From an uncultured Paracoccaceae bacterium (lineage in GTDB: Bacteria > Pseudomonadota > Alphaproteobacteria > Rhodobacterales > Rhodobacteraceae), in contig CANMPL010000001.1 of NCBI GenBank assembly GCA_947499715.1, positions 124,001-188,000 of the forward strand: a stretch of 64,000 nt of DNA, in the 5' to 3' direction. Position numbers and translations under genes: made by a program. Position 1 is the first letter of the stretch; each line of letters begins with the position of its first letter. The notes below the pieces were generated by a model. The model saw only the letters and a list, made by a program, of their open reading frames with translations. It was not told the origin of the DNA and did not search any database. This document shows, one piece after another, positions 51,718-61,819 of this stretch.

Positions 51718-53133
51718 TCAAAGCGTCTGTCGTCGGTTGATCCGCTTTGTCTGCCGGGTATAGGGGCTAATCGGCGTCGGCACCGCTCCTGAAATCTGTT
51801 GAACGTCAGACCCAGAGCCACCCCAATCCAAACGCCCCCAAAGTGACCCAGCGACGAGCCAAGTTAAGGACGTCATTGTGCCGTTGGGGATCAGGTCGAC
51901 CAAGTTTGCGCACAAAACGATGGCAAGCGTTACTGTCTCTGGTCCATATTGAACGCTCTTTCGTCGATAGTAGATCAAGCCGAGCGGCAAGATGAGCAAC
52001 CCAAATTCGGAAATGTATCGGGTCCAACCACCAATTCCAAAAATTATGACCCAATATCCATCCGTTACACTGACGTCTTCTCCGGCTTCATTGTAGACCC
52101 GCGCACGCCCCCAGCCTCCCCAACCAAAAACTGGCCTTTGGTTGGCTTTCTCAAGCAGGATGTTTTCGTTCTCGAGACGGAACTCGAGTGATCCAGCTCT
52201 TTCGGCATTGATCTTGCTGGCCAGAGATAAAGCCCGATCGCCGGTAATGATTCCCCTCTCTCGCAACATTGGATATGACAACACAATCAAACCTATCGCA
52301 AACGCCATCAGGATTTGGGTCCGGTAGGGCAGGAACAAGACAATTGGAGCCAAAACAAACGCAATCACGAGCGAACCAAGGGAGTTTGACAGCAGGAGCG
52401 TCAAAAAGATCCACCCGGCCGCAAATTGAAACTGTCGTTTCCGCTTGGGGAACACAATGGCCGCACCGCAGGCAGAGATGATGGACATCGCAAAGAAGAT
52501 CGCGAGCCAAAGGCCATGATCCAGAAAAACCAATGGTCTGTAACCACCCGCACGCACATGTTGCAACCAGGAGTGCGGGAAAAACCCGTAAATCATATGG
52601 TTCAATTGAGGTGACATTCTGATCTCGTACAATGCGAGAAAGGAGTAGCAGACGCCGGCAACAGCGAGCACGGCAAGCAAACCGCGCTGTTGCTGCGGGC
52701 TTGCGATGAAACGGTAAGCTAGAAAGAACGGGATCAGCATCATCAGGATACCAAGAATTGCCGAAAACCCGTCATATGGTCGAAGACCAGGCAGAAATCC
52801 CGACCGGTCACCATTCGTCAGAACCGTGAACATTGCACCAGCCATTAGTAACACCAATAAGACGCGCGCTGCCCAGAAATGCGGGATCCATTGTCCCAAA
52901 GCATCAGCGTTGCGGTTCCCTTTGATCGCTTGGTAAGCAAACACAAGTGCCGCCAATGCTGGGATCGTGTGCTTGTCCAAGACCGGCAAGAGGGGCAGAT
53001 CAAGACCTTTGATTGACGGCAGCAAGAGGTACCCCGCGACAATAGATACCGCGATCGCAATCGTTGTGCGGTACTTTTGAAATAGAACCAGCACAACAAG
53101 CGGCCAACTGAATAGAGCGATTGACGCAAACAT
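51718..53133 (-). CDS. O-antigen ligase/Wzy-like membrane polymerase
   Basis: A 471-residue integral membrane protein with about 10-12 hydrophobic segments and a loop region (SLEFRLENENILLEKANQRPVFGWGGWG) typical of the O-antigen ligase/polymerase superfamily (Wzy_C): an arginine/glutamate stretch followed by GxGxG. It probably polymerises exopolysaccharide repeat units in the periplasm. Identity rests on topology and that loop, not on strong motifs. Confidence 0.75.
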   Translation of the reverse strand: MFASIALFSWPLVVLVLFQKYRTTIAIAVSIVAGYLLLPSIKGLDLPLLPVLDKHTIPALAALVFAYQAIKGNRNADALGQWIPHFWAARVLLVLLMAGAMFTVLTNGDRSGFLPGLRPYDGFSAILGILMMLIPFFLAYRFIASPQQQRGLLAVLAVAGVCYSFLALYEIRMSPQLNHMIYGFFPHSWLQHVRAGGYRPLVFLDHGLWLAIFFAMSIISACGAAIVFPKRKRQFQFAAGWIFLTLLLSNSLGSLVIAFVLAPIVLFLPYRTQILMAFAIGLIVLSYPMLRERGIITGDRALSLASKINAERAGSLEFRLENENILLEKANQRPVFGWGGWGRARVYNEAGEDVSVTDGYWVIIFGIGGWTRYISEFGLLILPLGLIYYRRKSVQYGPETVTLAIVLCANLVDLIPNGTMTSLTWLVAGSLWGRLDWGGSGSDVQQISGAVPTPISPYTRQTKRINRRQTL

Positions 53134-53353
53134 CTTTACTGCTCTGTCCTTCCTTAGCTTTGTACCAACTTGTCGATAAATACGCTCGTTCGCAGGTGGT
53201 TATGTCATCCTAAAGGGGCGAAGGTTTGACTGCAAAATGTTCCTTGAACGGTGCTACCTTAGAAAATTTACCATTGCCGACCATCTTTTGCACACTTGGT
53301 GTCGATCCGATTTTCGATGCTCGCCGGTTTTCCCCAAATTGCAGGAGTTTCTC

Positions 53354-53617
53354 ATGCCGCAGGACAAATATTCCGATCATTCATCCGGCCTTGAAAGCCC
53401 GGCAACTGGTGTTTTCAGTGTCACACCACATGATACCGCTGATCTTTCCTATGTAAGTCGCGCAGTGAATGTTGCGCAAGGCGGCAGCATCCAGATTTCC
53501 ACGCTCGAAGGTGGCATAGCCACGGTTCATGTCGCCGCAGGTATTGCCTTTCCGATCCGCGCAACGCGGATCTGGGCGACAGGTACGACCGCAACCGGCA
53601 TCGTGGTCCTGTATTAA
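53354..53617 (+). CDS. Head-spike base protein, RCAP_rcc01079 (GhsA)-like
   Basis: An 87-residue protein, N-terminus MPQDKYSDHSSGLESPATGV. I recognise it as the small spike base family named after Rhodobacter capsulatus rcc01079 (GhsA), which with rcc01080 (GhsB) forms head spikes on the gene transfer agent that bind the cell capsule. It is a compact beta protein (FSVTPHDTADLSYVSRAVNV, GSIQISTLEGG, FPIRATRIWATGTTATGIV). AGGAG lies 6 bases before the ATG. It is followed by the 702-residue gene with a 1-bp overlap (TAATG). No GTA capsid or tail genes are in the window. Confidence 0.8.
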   Translation: MPQDKYSDHSSGLESPATGVFSVTPHDTADLSYVSRAVNVAQGGSIQISTLEGGIATVHVAAGIAFPIRATRIWATGTTATGIVVLY

Positions 53618-55725
53618 TGAGCGGGATCGGTCTTGGTATGGGGCTTGGCTCCTCACAAAACATGTTGACCGAAGCCGATATGCCAGCGGTCATTGATATT
53701 TTGGAGATTTCCACCTTGAGCGATGGCACGCTGGAAATTTCGGCAGAAGAGGGCGACCTGACAATTACTGTGCTCGCCCCGTCACCCTTTGCGGGGACTT
53801 ACACAACTTCAACAAGTGCTTTGGCGGCAGGACCTGTAAATCTTGTTCCACCCCAAATCGCTGGCACCCCGATGATTGGTGAAGTTCTCAGCGTTTCAGA
53901 TGGTTTTTGGATTTATGACGCCGCGTTTCCCACACCAACGCTGACCCGCCAATGGCACAGGGATGGCGCGCCGATTTCAGGCGCAATCAATTCCACGCAC
54001 ATTGTCCTCCAAAGTGATGTGACCTTGTCCTGCTCAGAGATACTTGATCAGTCAGGTGTGGGGCAATCAACATCCACGAGCAACCCGATCAATATTGCTG
54101 CGCTGACCCAGGTTGTGACAATTCCCGCGAGCACCGTCAGTGAAGACATGACTAACTTTCCGGTGCGGTTCGACCTTGCCGACCTCGAGCCCAGGCTTTG
54201 GAACGCGCTTCGCGCCGATGCCGGAAACTTGCGGGCGACGAACGCGTCTGACACGCAAGGTTTCCCGCTTGATGTCGTCTGGATCGACCCGACAAGGCGT
54301 CAGGGTACCGTCTTCATCCGGCAGGATCTAACCAGCAGTTCAGAAACTGAATTTACGCTGCGAGTGCTTGACGCCGCCACTACAGCGGTAGATCCAGCGA
54401 GCACTGACGGAAAACACGCTGTTTGGGCTGACTACCTATCTGTCCTCGCATTCCCTGATCGCACCGACAGAACGGGGCAATTCGGCGTCGTCGAAACGGG
54501 TACCTTCGACAACACCTATGTCATCGAGAAAGTAAGCCCCGATATTCAAATGCATCAGGGCATCGCTTTTGATGGAACGCATTGGTTTGTGGTCGATACA
54601 AACCAAATCAAGAAATTCGATGCCGATTGGAATCTTGTCTTGACGGAAAACAACCCAATCGCCGCGACCGGTGTTTCAAACGTCAATCACCTAGGTGATC
54701 CCTGCATCCACAACGGAGAGCTACTCATCCCGTTGGAAGCTTGGCCATCTGCTTCATTTGACAACCAACATATCGCCGTTTTTGACGTCGATGACCTTAC
54801 ATTTGTGCGCAGCCATGACATTTCCGCGGCTGGGCGTGAAGCTTCGGCCATCGCTATCAACCCCGTTGATGGCAACCTGTATTGCACCGACTACACTAAC
54901 GGTACGGACATTCCATATTTCACGACTTCCGGCACTTACCTAGGCGCATTGACGCTGTCGCAAACCGTCAATCAAATCCAAGGCATCGCATTTCATGACG
55001 GAAAGATTTTCCTCAGCTCCGATACAAACGACAATCTGTTTGAGGTGCAGTTGGACGGCACAGTAACCCCGGCACCTGCCTATACCTCTTTGCTTGGCGG
55101 ATCGTTCGAAGGCATTACCAGCGACGGAACAGATCTGTATGTTCTAATCGATAGTACGCCATCATCTGTCTACCGATTAAAGCCTGCCGCATTCAGCGAT
55201 CAGCTTCAGTTCGCAACGAACTCACTTCGAGTGAGCGGCATTCCAGGCACCACAACCTGGACAGCCAGCGTCACAGCAACACCCTATGCATTGCCAAACA
55301 ACGGAGCAGTGATTTCGATTGTGCGCGAGGGTGGTGAGGTCAACCGCGCCACGGCGGCAATCAGGGCTTCATCAAATCCGGATAGCTATAATGCTTGGGC
55401 CAACTCAAATAGCTGGATGGCACCTGGATCAGTCCGCACTCCCGTCATGTCGGAAACCCTGCGCATGTCCTACGGCTACAACGGCAATTCAGAACGAAAG
55501 TTGCTGATAGATGGGGCGGCGTATGCGGTTCAAACCGGAGTCACCGGGCGTCCCGGCGGAAGTATCATGTCGTGGTTCACAGGCGCTGAGGATTCCAATC
55601 CGTCAGAATTTGTCAAAGCGGCGCTGTCGTTTGCATTCTTGTATGATGGTTATGCGTCTGACGCACGCCTCGCTGCCGAATACGCGACACTGCATGACAC
55701 TCGCAATTTCTACACAACGAATTGA
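53617..55725 (+). CDS. Large spike/fibre-like multidomain protein (candidate GhsB counterpart)
   Basis: A 702-residue protein coupled to the spike base gene by a TAATG overlap. Domains I can suggest: a short N-terminal cap; an Ig-like unit of the kind in phage and GTA fibres (IAGTPMIGEVLSV, RQWHRDGAPISGA; about 80-155); a DUF2341-like beta unit (about 160-270, FPVRFDLADLEPRLW); a beta-propeller-like region with repeated FDGTHWFVVD, FHDGKIFLSSD, TSDGTDLYVLID (about 295-540); and a C-terminal LamG/concanavalin-like unit (about 545-702). No signal peptide is visible, which fits a particle component better than a secreted protein. Direct similarity to GhsB is not claimed. Confidence 0.65.
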   Translation: MSGIGLGMGLGSSQNMLTEADMPAVIDILEISTLSDGTLEISAEEGDLTITVLAPSPFAGTYTTSTSALAAGPVNLVPPQIAGTPMIGEVLSVSDGFWIYDAAFPTPTLTRQWHRDGAPISGAINSTHIVLQSDVTLSCSEILDQSGVGQSTSTSNPINIAALTQVVTIPASTVSEDMTNFPVRFDLADLEPRLWNALRADAGNLRATNASDTQGFPLDVVWIDPTRRQGTVFIRQDLTSSSETEFTLRVLDAATTAVDPASTDGKHAVWADYLSVLAFPDRTDRTGQFGVVETGTFDNTYVIEKVSPDIQMHQGIAFDGTHWFVVDTNQIKKFDADWNLVLTENNPIAATGVSNVNHLGDPCIHNGELLIPLEAWPSASFDNQHIAVFDVDDLTFVRSHDISAAGREASAIAINPVDGNLYCTDYTNGTDIPYFTTSGTYLGALTLSQTVNQIQGIAFHDGKIFLSSDTNDNLFEVQLDGTVTPAPAYTSLLGGSFEGITSDGTDLYVLIDSTPSSVYRLKPAAFSDQLQFATNSLRVSGIPGTTTWTASVTATPYALPNNGAVISIVREGGEVNRATAAIRASSNPDSYNAWANSNSWMAPGSVRTPVMSETLRMSYGYNGNSERKLLIDGAAYAVQTGVTGRPGGSIMSWFTGAEDSNPSEFVKAALSFAFLYDGYASDARLAAEYATLHDTRNFYTTN

Positions 55726-55999
55726 ATTGGAGGCCAACCAAGTCGGCCAGACAACTTCGCCCCAACCGCGCCTCACTGAACTGCACAGCGGCGCCTGTAT
55801 CCCCGCCGGTCTGAAAAACTGCATCCCGCTCAGCACTCCGTTGGGCGGGATGACAGAAATCTGAGAGCAGAAGTCGCAACGCGCTGAGCCCCATAGGCCT
55901 CAATGGCGACCCAAGCAAAAACCTAACCCGCAACGCTATTTACTCGCGCTGCCTCTCCCGGCATAGACTGATCTGGAGGCCAATGAATGGCGAGGCGGT

Positions 56000-57265
56000 A
56001 TGGTTGAGACGATTGATGGGGCACGCATTGCCTATTTGACGGGTCAATATCCGGCCGTGTCTCATACCTTCATACTCAGAGAAGTCGAAGCCTTGCGGTC
56101 GCTTGGCCTTGCGGTCGACACCTATTCCATTCGCCAGCCAAAACCTGACCATACACGCGGTTCCTCAGAAGTGGCGGCAGCGCAGGACACATTCTATGTC
56201 TTGCAGGCCGCCAAACGGATGATGCCGTTACTGGCCGCGCAGATGCGCCTTTTTCGGCAACCAAAAGCCTATTTTGCAGCTTTGAAACTTGCCCTCCAGA
56301 TGCGGGCGCCGGGCCTGCGGGCCCTGCTTTACCAGCTTTTCTATTTCGCTGAAGCCACGATCATTGCGGACGACCTGGACACCAAGAAGGTCACCCACAT
56401 TCACAATCATTTCGCTGATGTCAGCGCAAATGTCGCTGTCTTGGCATCAAGGCTGTCTGGGATTCCTTTCAGTTTCACCCTGCACGGCCCGGCAGAACTT
56501 TTTGCGCCAGAGCGTTGGCAGATTGGTCGAAAGATCGCAGAGGCAAAGTTTGTCTCTTGCATAAGTCACTTCGCCCGCAGTCAAGCGATGTATTTTTCAG
56601 ATCCCGCTGATTGGCCCAAGCTGAAGATCATTCACTGCGGCGTATTGCCGGAACTTTACGACCTTCCGCGCAAGGTTGACCCCTCTAAGACCCATTTCGT
56701 CTATGTCGGCCGATTGACCGCAATCAAAGGCGTTCGCGTGTTGCTAAATGCATTTGCGACGGCGGCGCAGAGCAATCCGGATATTCACCTGACAATCGTT
56801 GGTGACGGTGACGACCGCGCCAATCTCGAAAGGCTCGCCGCCCCCCAAAAGGGCCGGATCACATTCACCGGTTATCAAAGTCAGTCAGAAGTCGCCGCTA
56901 CCCTAGCGTCAGCCGATGCATTTGTGCTGCCGAGTTTTGCCGAAGGCCTGCCCGTCGTCCTGATGGAAGCGCTCGCCGCAAAGGTGCCTGTGATCTGCAC
57001 CCAAGTTGCGGGTGTATCGGAACTCGTCGTGGATGGCGCGAACGGCTATATCGTGCCGCCCGGCGACGAAGATGGGCTTGCTGATCGGCTTATCACACTC
57101 GCCGCGGATCCCGAAAAACGCGCCGCAATGGGCATCGCCGGGCGCGCCCGCGTTGTGAAAGACTTTGACGTGCGCAAGGAAGCCGCACGCCTCGCGGTTT
57201 TGTTTCAGGGCGACCTTTCGGGTCCTCCACGCCCCTCTGACCCTTCCATCAAGGGGCCGACCTGA
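56000..57265 (+). CDS. Glycosyltransferase family 4
   Basis: A 421-residue cytoplasmic GT-B retaining glycosyltransferase. The start RIAYLTGQYPAVSHTFILREV is typical of exopolysaccharide GT4 enzymes; the donor site has FVYVGRLTAIKGVRVLLNAF, TIVGDGDDRANLERLA and FVLPSFAEGLPVVLMEALA with the EX7E-like glutamates. It overlaps the next gene by one base. Donor and linkage are unknown. Confidence 0.92.
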   Translation: MVETIDGARIAYLTGQYPAVSHTFILREVEALRSLGLAVDTYSIRQPKPDHTRGSSEVAAAQDTFYVLQAAKRMMPLLAAQMRLFRQPKAYFAALKLALQMRAPGLRALLYQLFYFAEATIIADDLDTKKVTHIHNHFADVSANVAVLASRLSGIPFSFTLHGPAELFAPERWQIGRKIAEAKFVSCISHFARSQAMYFSDPADWPKLKIIHCGVLPELYDLPRKVDPSKTHFVYVGRLTAIKGVRVLLNAFATAAQSNPDIHLTIVGDGDDRANLERLAAPQKGRITFTGYQSQSEVAATLASADAFVLPSFAEGLPVVLMEALAAKVPVICTQVAGVSELVVDGANGYIVPPGDEDGLADRLITLAADPEKRAAMGIAGRARVVKDFDVRKEAARLAVLFQGDLSGPPRPSDPSIKGPT

Positions 57266-59217
57266 TGTGTGGCATCACCGGCTTTCTGCAGGCCCCCGGC
57301 CCGGGTTCGTTGGATGGCCTGAACAAGACCATCACCGATATGATGGCAGCCATCGCACACCGCGGGCCCGACTCGGATGGTCATTGGACTGATGCTGAAA
57401 CGGGCATTGCACTTGGCCACTTGCGGCTTGCGATTGTGGATCTGACAAGCGCCGGGCATCAGCCGATGGCCGCTGCATCGGGTCGCTACGTGATGACCTT
57501 TAATGGGGAAATCTACAACCACACCGAGATCCGCAAATTGCTGGCTGACGCTGGGCACACACCCGATTGGCGTGGCACATCCGATACCGAAACCCTATTG
57601 GCCGCCATCGACGTCTGGGGGTTACAAACCGCACTGACGCGCTGCGAAGGCATGTTTGCCTTGGCCCTTTGGGACAAAGACAGCCGCTCGCTGACGCTTG
57701 CCCGGGACCGTATGGGGGAAAAGCCGCTGTACTACGGCTGGCAAGGCGCAGGACAGGACGCGGCCTTCCTCTTTGGCTCAGAGCTTCACGCGCTCAAACA
57801 GCATCCCGCATTCGCCCACAACATCAACCGCGACGTGCTGCCCAATTACCTCCGCCACGGCAATGTTGGCGAAGATCAGGTGATCTTTTCCGGCATCCAC
57901 AAACTCCGCCCCGGCGAGATGGTGCACCTGTCGCTACAGGACCCAACTCCCGTCAGAACCCTTTATTGGGACGGCGCGGCGGTGACGACACCCTCGTCAT
58001 TGCTTGATCTTTCGCCCAAAGACGCAACCGATCAGCTTGAAACATTGCTGCTGGACGCCATTGACCAACAGATGATGTCTGACGTCCCCCTTGGCGCTTT
58101 TTTGTCCGGCGGCATCGACTCCTCGACCATTGTCGGGTTGATGCAGCATCTGTCCGACCGTCCGGTTCACACATTTTCCATTGGCTTTCATGAAAAGCGA
58201 TACAACGAAGCCGAATTTGCCGCCGAGATCGCAACCCACCTTGGGACCGACCACACCGAACTTTACGTCGGCACCAAAGAGCTGCTGGATGTCATCCCCC
58301 GCCTTTCGACCATCCATGACGAACCCTTTGCGGATAGCTCGCAGATCCCGACCTTTCTTGTCGCGGAACTCGCCCGCAAACACGTCACAGTCGCACTTTC
58401 CGGCGATGGCGGGGACGAGCTCTTCTGTGGTTATGACCGCTACCTGCAAGGCGCGCGGCTATGGGACAAGGCGTCAAAACTGCCCGCCGGATTGCGAAAA
58501 ATCGGCTCTGGCGCATTGCGCGCATTGCCAGCGACGGCACTCAATAAAATTATGGAACCTTTGCGCAAGACGCCGCAAGGCAAGGAACCAAATGGCCAAC
58601 GCCTTCACCGCCTCGCCGACTACGGCAACAGCGCCTCAGTGGCAGAGCTTCATCGCAAAATGGTCGCTGTCTGGCGCTTTCCGCAGGATGCCGTCATCGG
58701 CGCCACGCCACCGCCAAGCCTGCTGGCAGAGGCGCTTCCAGATGCTGGAAATCTGAACACCAGCGAACGCATGATGCAGCTTGATATGTTGACCTATCTG
58801 CCCGACGACATTTTAACCAAGGTTGATCGCGCGACCATGGCCGTCGCGCTTGAGTCCCGCGCGCCACTGCTGGATCACCGCGTTGTGGAATTTGCCTGGC
58901 AGCTTCCCTTTGATCTTAAGGTCAGGGATGGCCAGTCGAAATGGCTGCTGCGCGAGGTGCTTTATCGCCATGTCCCTCGGCACCTGATTGAACGCCCCAA
59001 AATGGGGTTCGAAGTCCCAATTGGCCTTTGGTTGCGTGGTGATCTGCGTGATTGGGCAGAGGATCTGCTTTCTGCGGATCGTCTGAAAAATGAAGGCTTC
59101 TTTGACCCCAAACTGATCCGTGAAAAGTGGCAACAACATCAAGCCGAAAGCCACAACTGGGGCCGTCAGCTTTGGGCTGTTCTGATGTTTCAGGACTGGC
59201 TGTCAGCCCAGCGCTGA
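57265..59217 (+). CDS. AsnB-type glutamine-hydrolysing amidotransferase
   Basis: A 650-residue asparagine-synthase-family protein with an N-terminal class II glutaminase (MCGITGFLQ, Cys2 nucleophile; IAHRGPDSDG; TFNGEIYNH) and a C-terminal ATP-pyrophosphatase domain (FLSGGIDSSTIVG; SGDGGDELFCGYDRY). Free-standing asparagine synthesis is possible, but its place after a GT4 gene in an exosortase-bearing EPS region resembles the amidotransferases associated with exosortase loci, which may amidate a uronic acid. It converges on the GT2 gene. Confidence 0.88.
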   Translation: MCGITGFLQAPGPGSLDGLNKTITDMMAAIAHRGPDSDGHWTDAETGIALGHLRLAIVDLTSAGHQPMAAASGRYVMTFNGEIYNHTEIRKLLADAGHTPDWRGTSDTETLLAAIDVWGLQTALTRCEGMFALALWDKDSRSLTLARDRMGEKPLYYGWQGAGQDAAFLFGSELHALKQHPAFAHNINRDVLPNYLRHGNVGEDQVIFSGIHKLRPGEMVHLSLQDPTPVRTLYWDGAAVTTPSSLLDLSPKDATDQLETLLLDAIDQQMMSDVPLGAFLSGGIDSSTIVGLMQHLSDRPVHTFSIGFHEKRYNEAEFAAEIATHLGTDHTELYVGTKELLDVIPRLSTIHDEPFADSSQIPTFLVAELARKHVTVALSGDGGDELFCGYDRYLQGARLWDKASKLPAGLRKIGSGALRALPATALNKIMEPLRKTPQGKEPNGQRLHRLADYGNSASVAELHRKMVAVWRFPQDAVIGATPPPSLLAEALPDAGNLNTSERMMQLDMLTYLPDDILTKVDRATMAVALESRAPLLDHRVVEFAWQLPFDLKVRDGQSKWLLREVLYRHVPRHLIERPKMGFEVPIGLWLRGDLRDWAEDLLSADRLKNEGFFDPKLIREKWQQHQAESHNWGRQLWAVLMFQDWLSAQR

Positions 59218-59227
59218 CCCATAACCG

Positions 59228-60154
59228 CTACTTCGACGCGAACACCGCGGCTCGCTCCGCTTCAATTTGAGCAACGGCTTTTTTCTTACCCATCCGCAAC
59301 GCACGCCACTGATAGTTGCGGATAAACGCACGTAGTTCTGGGTCATCGTATTGCCGGTTTCCCCGCAGCATCGCGCCAAAATACCCCTGCAACATAGCCA
59401 ATCCCCCCAGCACGATTGGCGGGTGCCGCATTTTGTTGATCGCCGTCGCGACAAAATAAAGCGGATCCGAGCCCATATAATGCTGACCAAAGCCATGGCG
59501 TCTTCGCCCGGTGTAAATGCTTTGCTGACTTGAACCCATTGGGCGCAAATGCTCAAACCTTAGCCCCTCTTCATCCCAGCTCTTGGGGGTCCAGCCCTTC
59601 ATCCGCGCGGTGTGGCAATCGATGCCGTCCCACATGACCTCATGAACAAAGCCACCAATGTCTTCAAAACAGGTGACCGAAAAGAATTTGGTCATACCCA
59701 CAGACATCTCGTCGCCAGCCGTCTCCGCGACCAGTTCCCCGTTGGAATTGCGTGCATAGGGCTTGCCGGAACAGGTGCCGATCCGGGGATTTTCCTGCAT
59801 CCGTGCGATCAGCGTTTCGAAATATCCGGGCGGCAGATCCAGGTCGAGGTCCAGTTTGCACACAAAGGCAAAGTCCTTCAGATCCACCTGATCCAATCCA
59901 AAATAGAACGCCTCAATCACGCCCGGACCAACAGCGCGGTGGCCGCGATCAGGCTTTGGCGCGATCTTGATCCAATCATGCGCCGCGGCATATTCAGCCA
60001 GAATTGCCGGCGTCTCATCCGTGGATCCGTCGTCAACAATCAGCCACAGCGCCGGCTGAACACGCTGCGCAACCATACTATCGAGCGTCCGCCGCATATA
60101 AGCCGCCTCGTTTCGGCAGGGCGATATGACCACGTAGGATTGGGGATCAGGCAT
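59228..60154 (-). CDS. Glycosyltransferase family 2
   Basis: A 308-residue GT-A glycosyltransferase, start MPDPQSYVVISPCRNEAAYM. The nucleotide-binding WLIVDDGSTDETPAIL and the metal site KLDLDLDLPPGYFE are clear. No membrane segments stand out apart from weak C-terminal hydrophobicity. It overlaps the upstream GT4 stop by 8 bp, so it is co-translated with it. Confidence 0.9.
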   Translation of the reverse strand: MPDPQSYVVISPCRNEAAYMRRTLDSMVAQRVQPALWLIVDDGSTDETPAILAEYAAAHDWIKIAPKPDRGHRAVGPGVIEAFYFGLDQVDLKDFAFVCKLDLDLDLPPGYFETLIARMQENPRIGTCSGKPYARNSNGELVAETAGDEMSVGMTKFFSVTCFEDIGGFVHEVMWDGIDCHTARMKGWTPKSWDEEGLRFEHLRPMGSSQQSIYTGRRRHGFGQHYMGSDPLYFVATAINKMRHPPIVLGGLAMLQGYFGAMLRGNRQYDDPELRAFIRNYQWRALRMGKKKAVAQIEAERAAVFASK

Positions 60155-61472
60155 CAGGTGTTTCCACAGCTGCCGCACTCAGATTTGGTAGGTCAGGTCT
60201 ATGTCCCAATGCCCACCCATAAACTTCGTTCAGCTGCTTCGCTTTCTGATTCCACAGATAGAATGTTTCGACCCTATTGCGCGCACCCTTTGCCAGGGGT
60301 TCAAGCATCTGAGGGTTCCCCGCGATTTGACCAAGCACCGACCTTAGCCCAGCAATGATTTCGTCGCGCGGGCCAATGGGAACTTTGAACCCGACGGCCT
60401 CGTCGACCAGCTCTGCTGGGCCCGCATAATCGATGACGACCGGAACGAGACCGAGTGCCATGGCCTCCAAAACAACACCCCCGCCGAACTCTCGAATTGA
60501 GGGAAAGATCATAAGCTGGCTCTTGCAGGCAACCGGAGCTACCTCATTGTGCGGCAACATCCCGTGGAACTTAATTTGGTTGGTCACGTTCAATTCTTGT
60601 GCCAGTTTTTCAAGCGGCTCTCGCATCGGGCCATCCCCGATAATGTCGATGATGAGCTTGCCTTGTCGCATCAAATCTGCCGCTGCGTGCAGCAACATAT
60701 CGACGCCCTTCAGTGGCACCAGCCGACCAATAAAGCACGCCCGCAACGGTCCATCGGTATAGGCATCTGCAACCCCGGAAAACCTTTCCAGATCGACCCC
60801 GTTTTCAGCAAACCTGATGGTCTTATGCCGATAGGTTTCAGGAATTTCTGCCTCGGCAAAACCTGACCCAGCAAGGATGACGCGACTGTCGCGCAGCATA
60901 CGGCGCCGGGCCGGTGCAAACTTGTAAAGCCCACGCACCTTTGAAAGCCACTCCCTTTCTTGCTTTTGCTCTGCCTCGAACCCTTTCGGCCATGGGACGC
61001 CGCCATTGATTGGACCAAGCACAAAAGGCACACCGATCTTCCGGCATCGCGATGCCATACTGGAATTGATGGACGGACTTACAGGTGTCACGCGGTGCAC
61101 AATATCAAATTCTCCGCGCGCCAGGGCAGGACCAAAATGCTTCCACACTTTCCTTTCAAATTGCATGTATGGCAGCCGGTCAAGGGCGGTTCGGATTGTC
61201 CAAGCACGATTGCCACCAAAGAGTGCCGCAAGCCGGTTCATCGGTCGCGCAACACTCTCAGTATCGATGGCCGTGAAATCATCCCCTTCGACCAATCCCG
61301 CGCGACACAAGGCATCCCGATTCCGAACCTGTGTCACCAAGTGCACGTCGGCCACAGTTTTTAAGGCTTGTGACAACGACCATCCCAAAAGCGGAACGCT
61401 CACCCATTCGGGGTTTGCAGCCTCTGCAAGAACCAGAACGCGCGGACGGAAATTTTCGGCGGTCTTTTTCAA
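60147..61472 (-). CDS. Glycosyltransferase family 4
   Basis: A roughly 441-residue GT-B glycosyltransferase. Recognisable parts are FDIVHRVTPVSPSINSSM, FVLGPINGGVPWPKGFE, ACFIGRLVPLKGVDMLL, IIDIIGDGPMREPLEKL and IFPSIREFGGGVVLEAMALG. No ATG or GTG begins the conserved part; a TTG at 61472 (TTGAAAAAGACC, GGA about 9 bases before) is my choice, and a TTG at 61574 is the outer limit of the frame. The start is therefore uncertain. It is transcribed before the GT2 gene and is divergent from the exosortase. Confidence 0.82.
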   Translation of the reverse strand: MKKTAENFRPRVLVLAEAANPEWVSVPLLGWSLSQALKTVADVHLVTQVRNRDALCRAGLVEGDDFTAIDTESVARPMNRLAALFGGNRAWTIRTALDRLPYMQFERKVWKHFGPALARGEFDIVHRVTPVSPSINSSMASRCRKIGVPFVLGPINGGVPWPKGFEAEQKQEREWLSKVRGLYKFAPARRRMLRDSRVILAGSGFAEAEIPETYRHKTIRFAENGVDLERFSGVADAYTDGPLRACFIGRLVPLKGVDMLLHAAADLMRQGKLIIDIIGDGPMREPLEKLAQELNVTNQIKFHGMLPHNEVAPVACKSQLMIFPSIREFGGGVVLEAMALGLVPVVIDYAGPAELVDEAVGFKVPIGPRDEIIAGLRSVLGQIAGNPQMLEPLAKGARNRVETFYLWNQKAKQLNEVYGWALGHRPDLPNLSAAAVETPDA

Positions 61473-61819
61473 TGTGATTTCCGATGGCAGATTTTTTGAC
61501 CACGTCCACAACGCAGACCAGAGTGGCGGCACCCTATGAAACAATTCTGCCCTCGTCCACTCTGCAAGCCTCAACCATCAATGTGAAATCAGAGAACAAA
61601 TGGATGACCATAGCATTTGAACAACGGACCCAAGGCCCTCGTTGCCACCGCCATCACTCTCACAACGGCGTCAGGCCGAAGGTTTCTGGTCGCATTTCCT
61701 TTTGAAATTCCTCGTCACGTGTTATCCACAGGACTGATCTTATTTTTGAAGATCAATCGCCACGATGTTGCCGTTTCCCGCCTATATGGCCCCAGTAGTT
61801 GATCGAATTGAGTGTTCAA
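61473..61819. other. Divergent intergenic region between GT4 and exosortase genes
   Basis: About 347 bp without a supported gene. It should hold two divergent promoters. It contains AT-rich stretches near 61735-61760 but I see no clear -35/-10 pair, palindrome or RNA gene. Confidence 0.5.

Noticed and set aside
55726-55999. Possible small gene or terminator after the fibre-like gene
   Set aside because: There is an inverted repeat ATCCCGC/GCGGGAT near 55825-55855 but no T-run, and the short open frames lack ribosome sites or family features.
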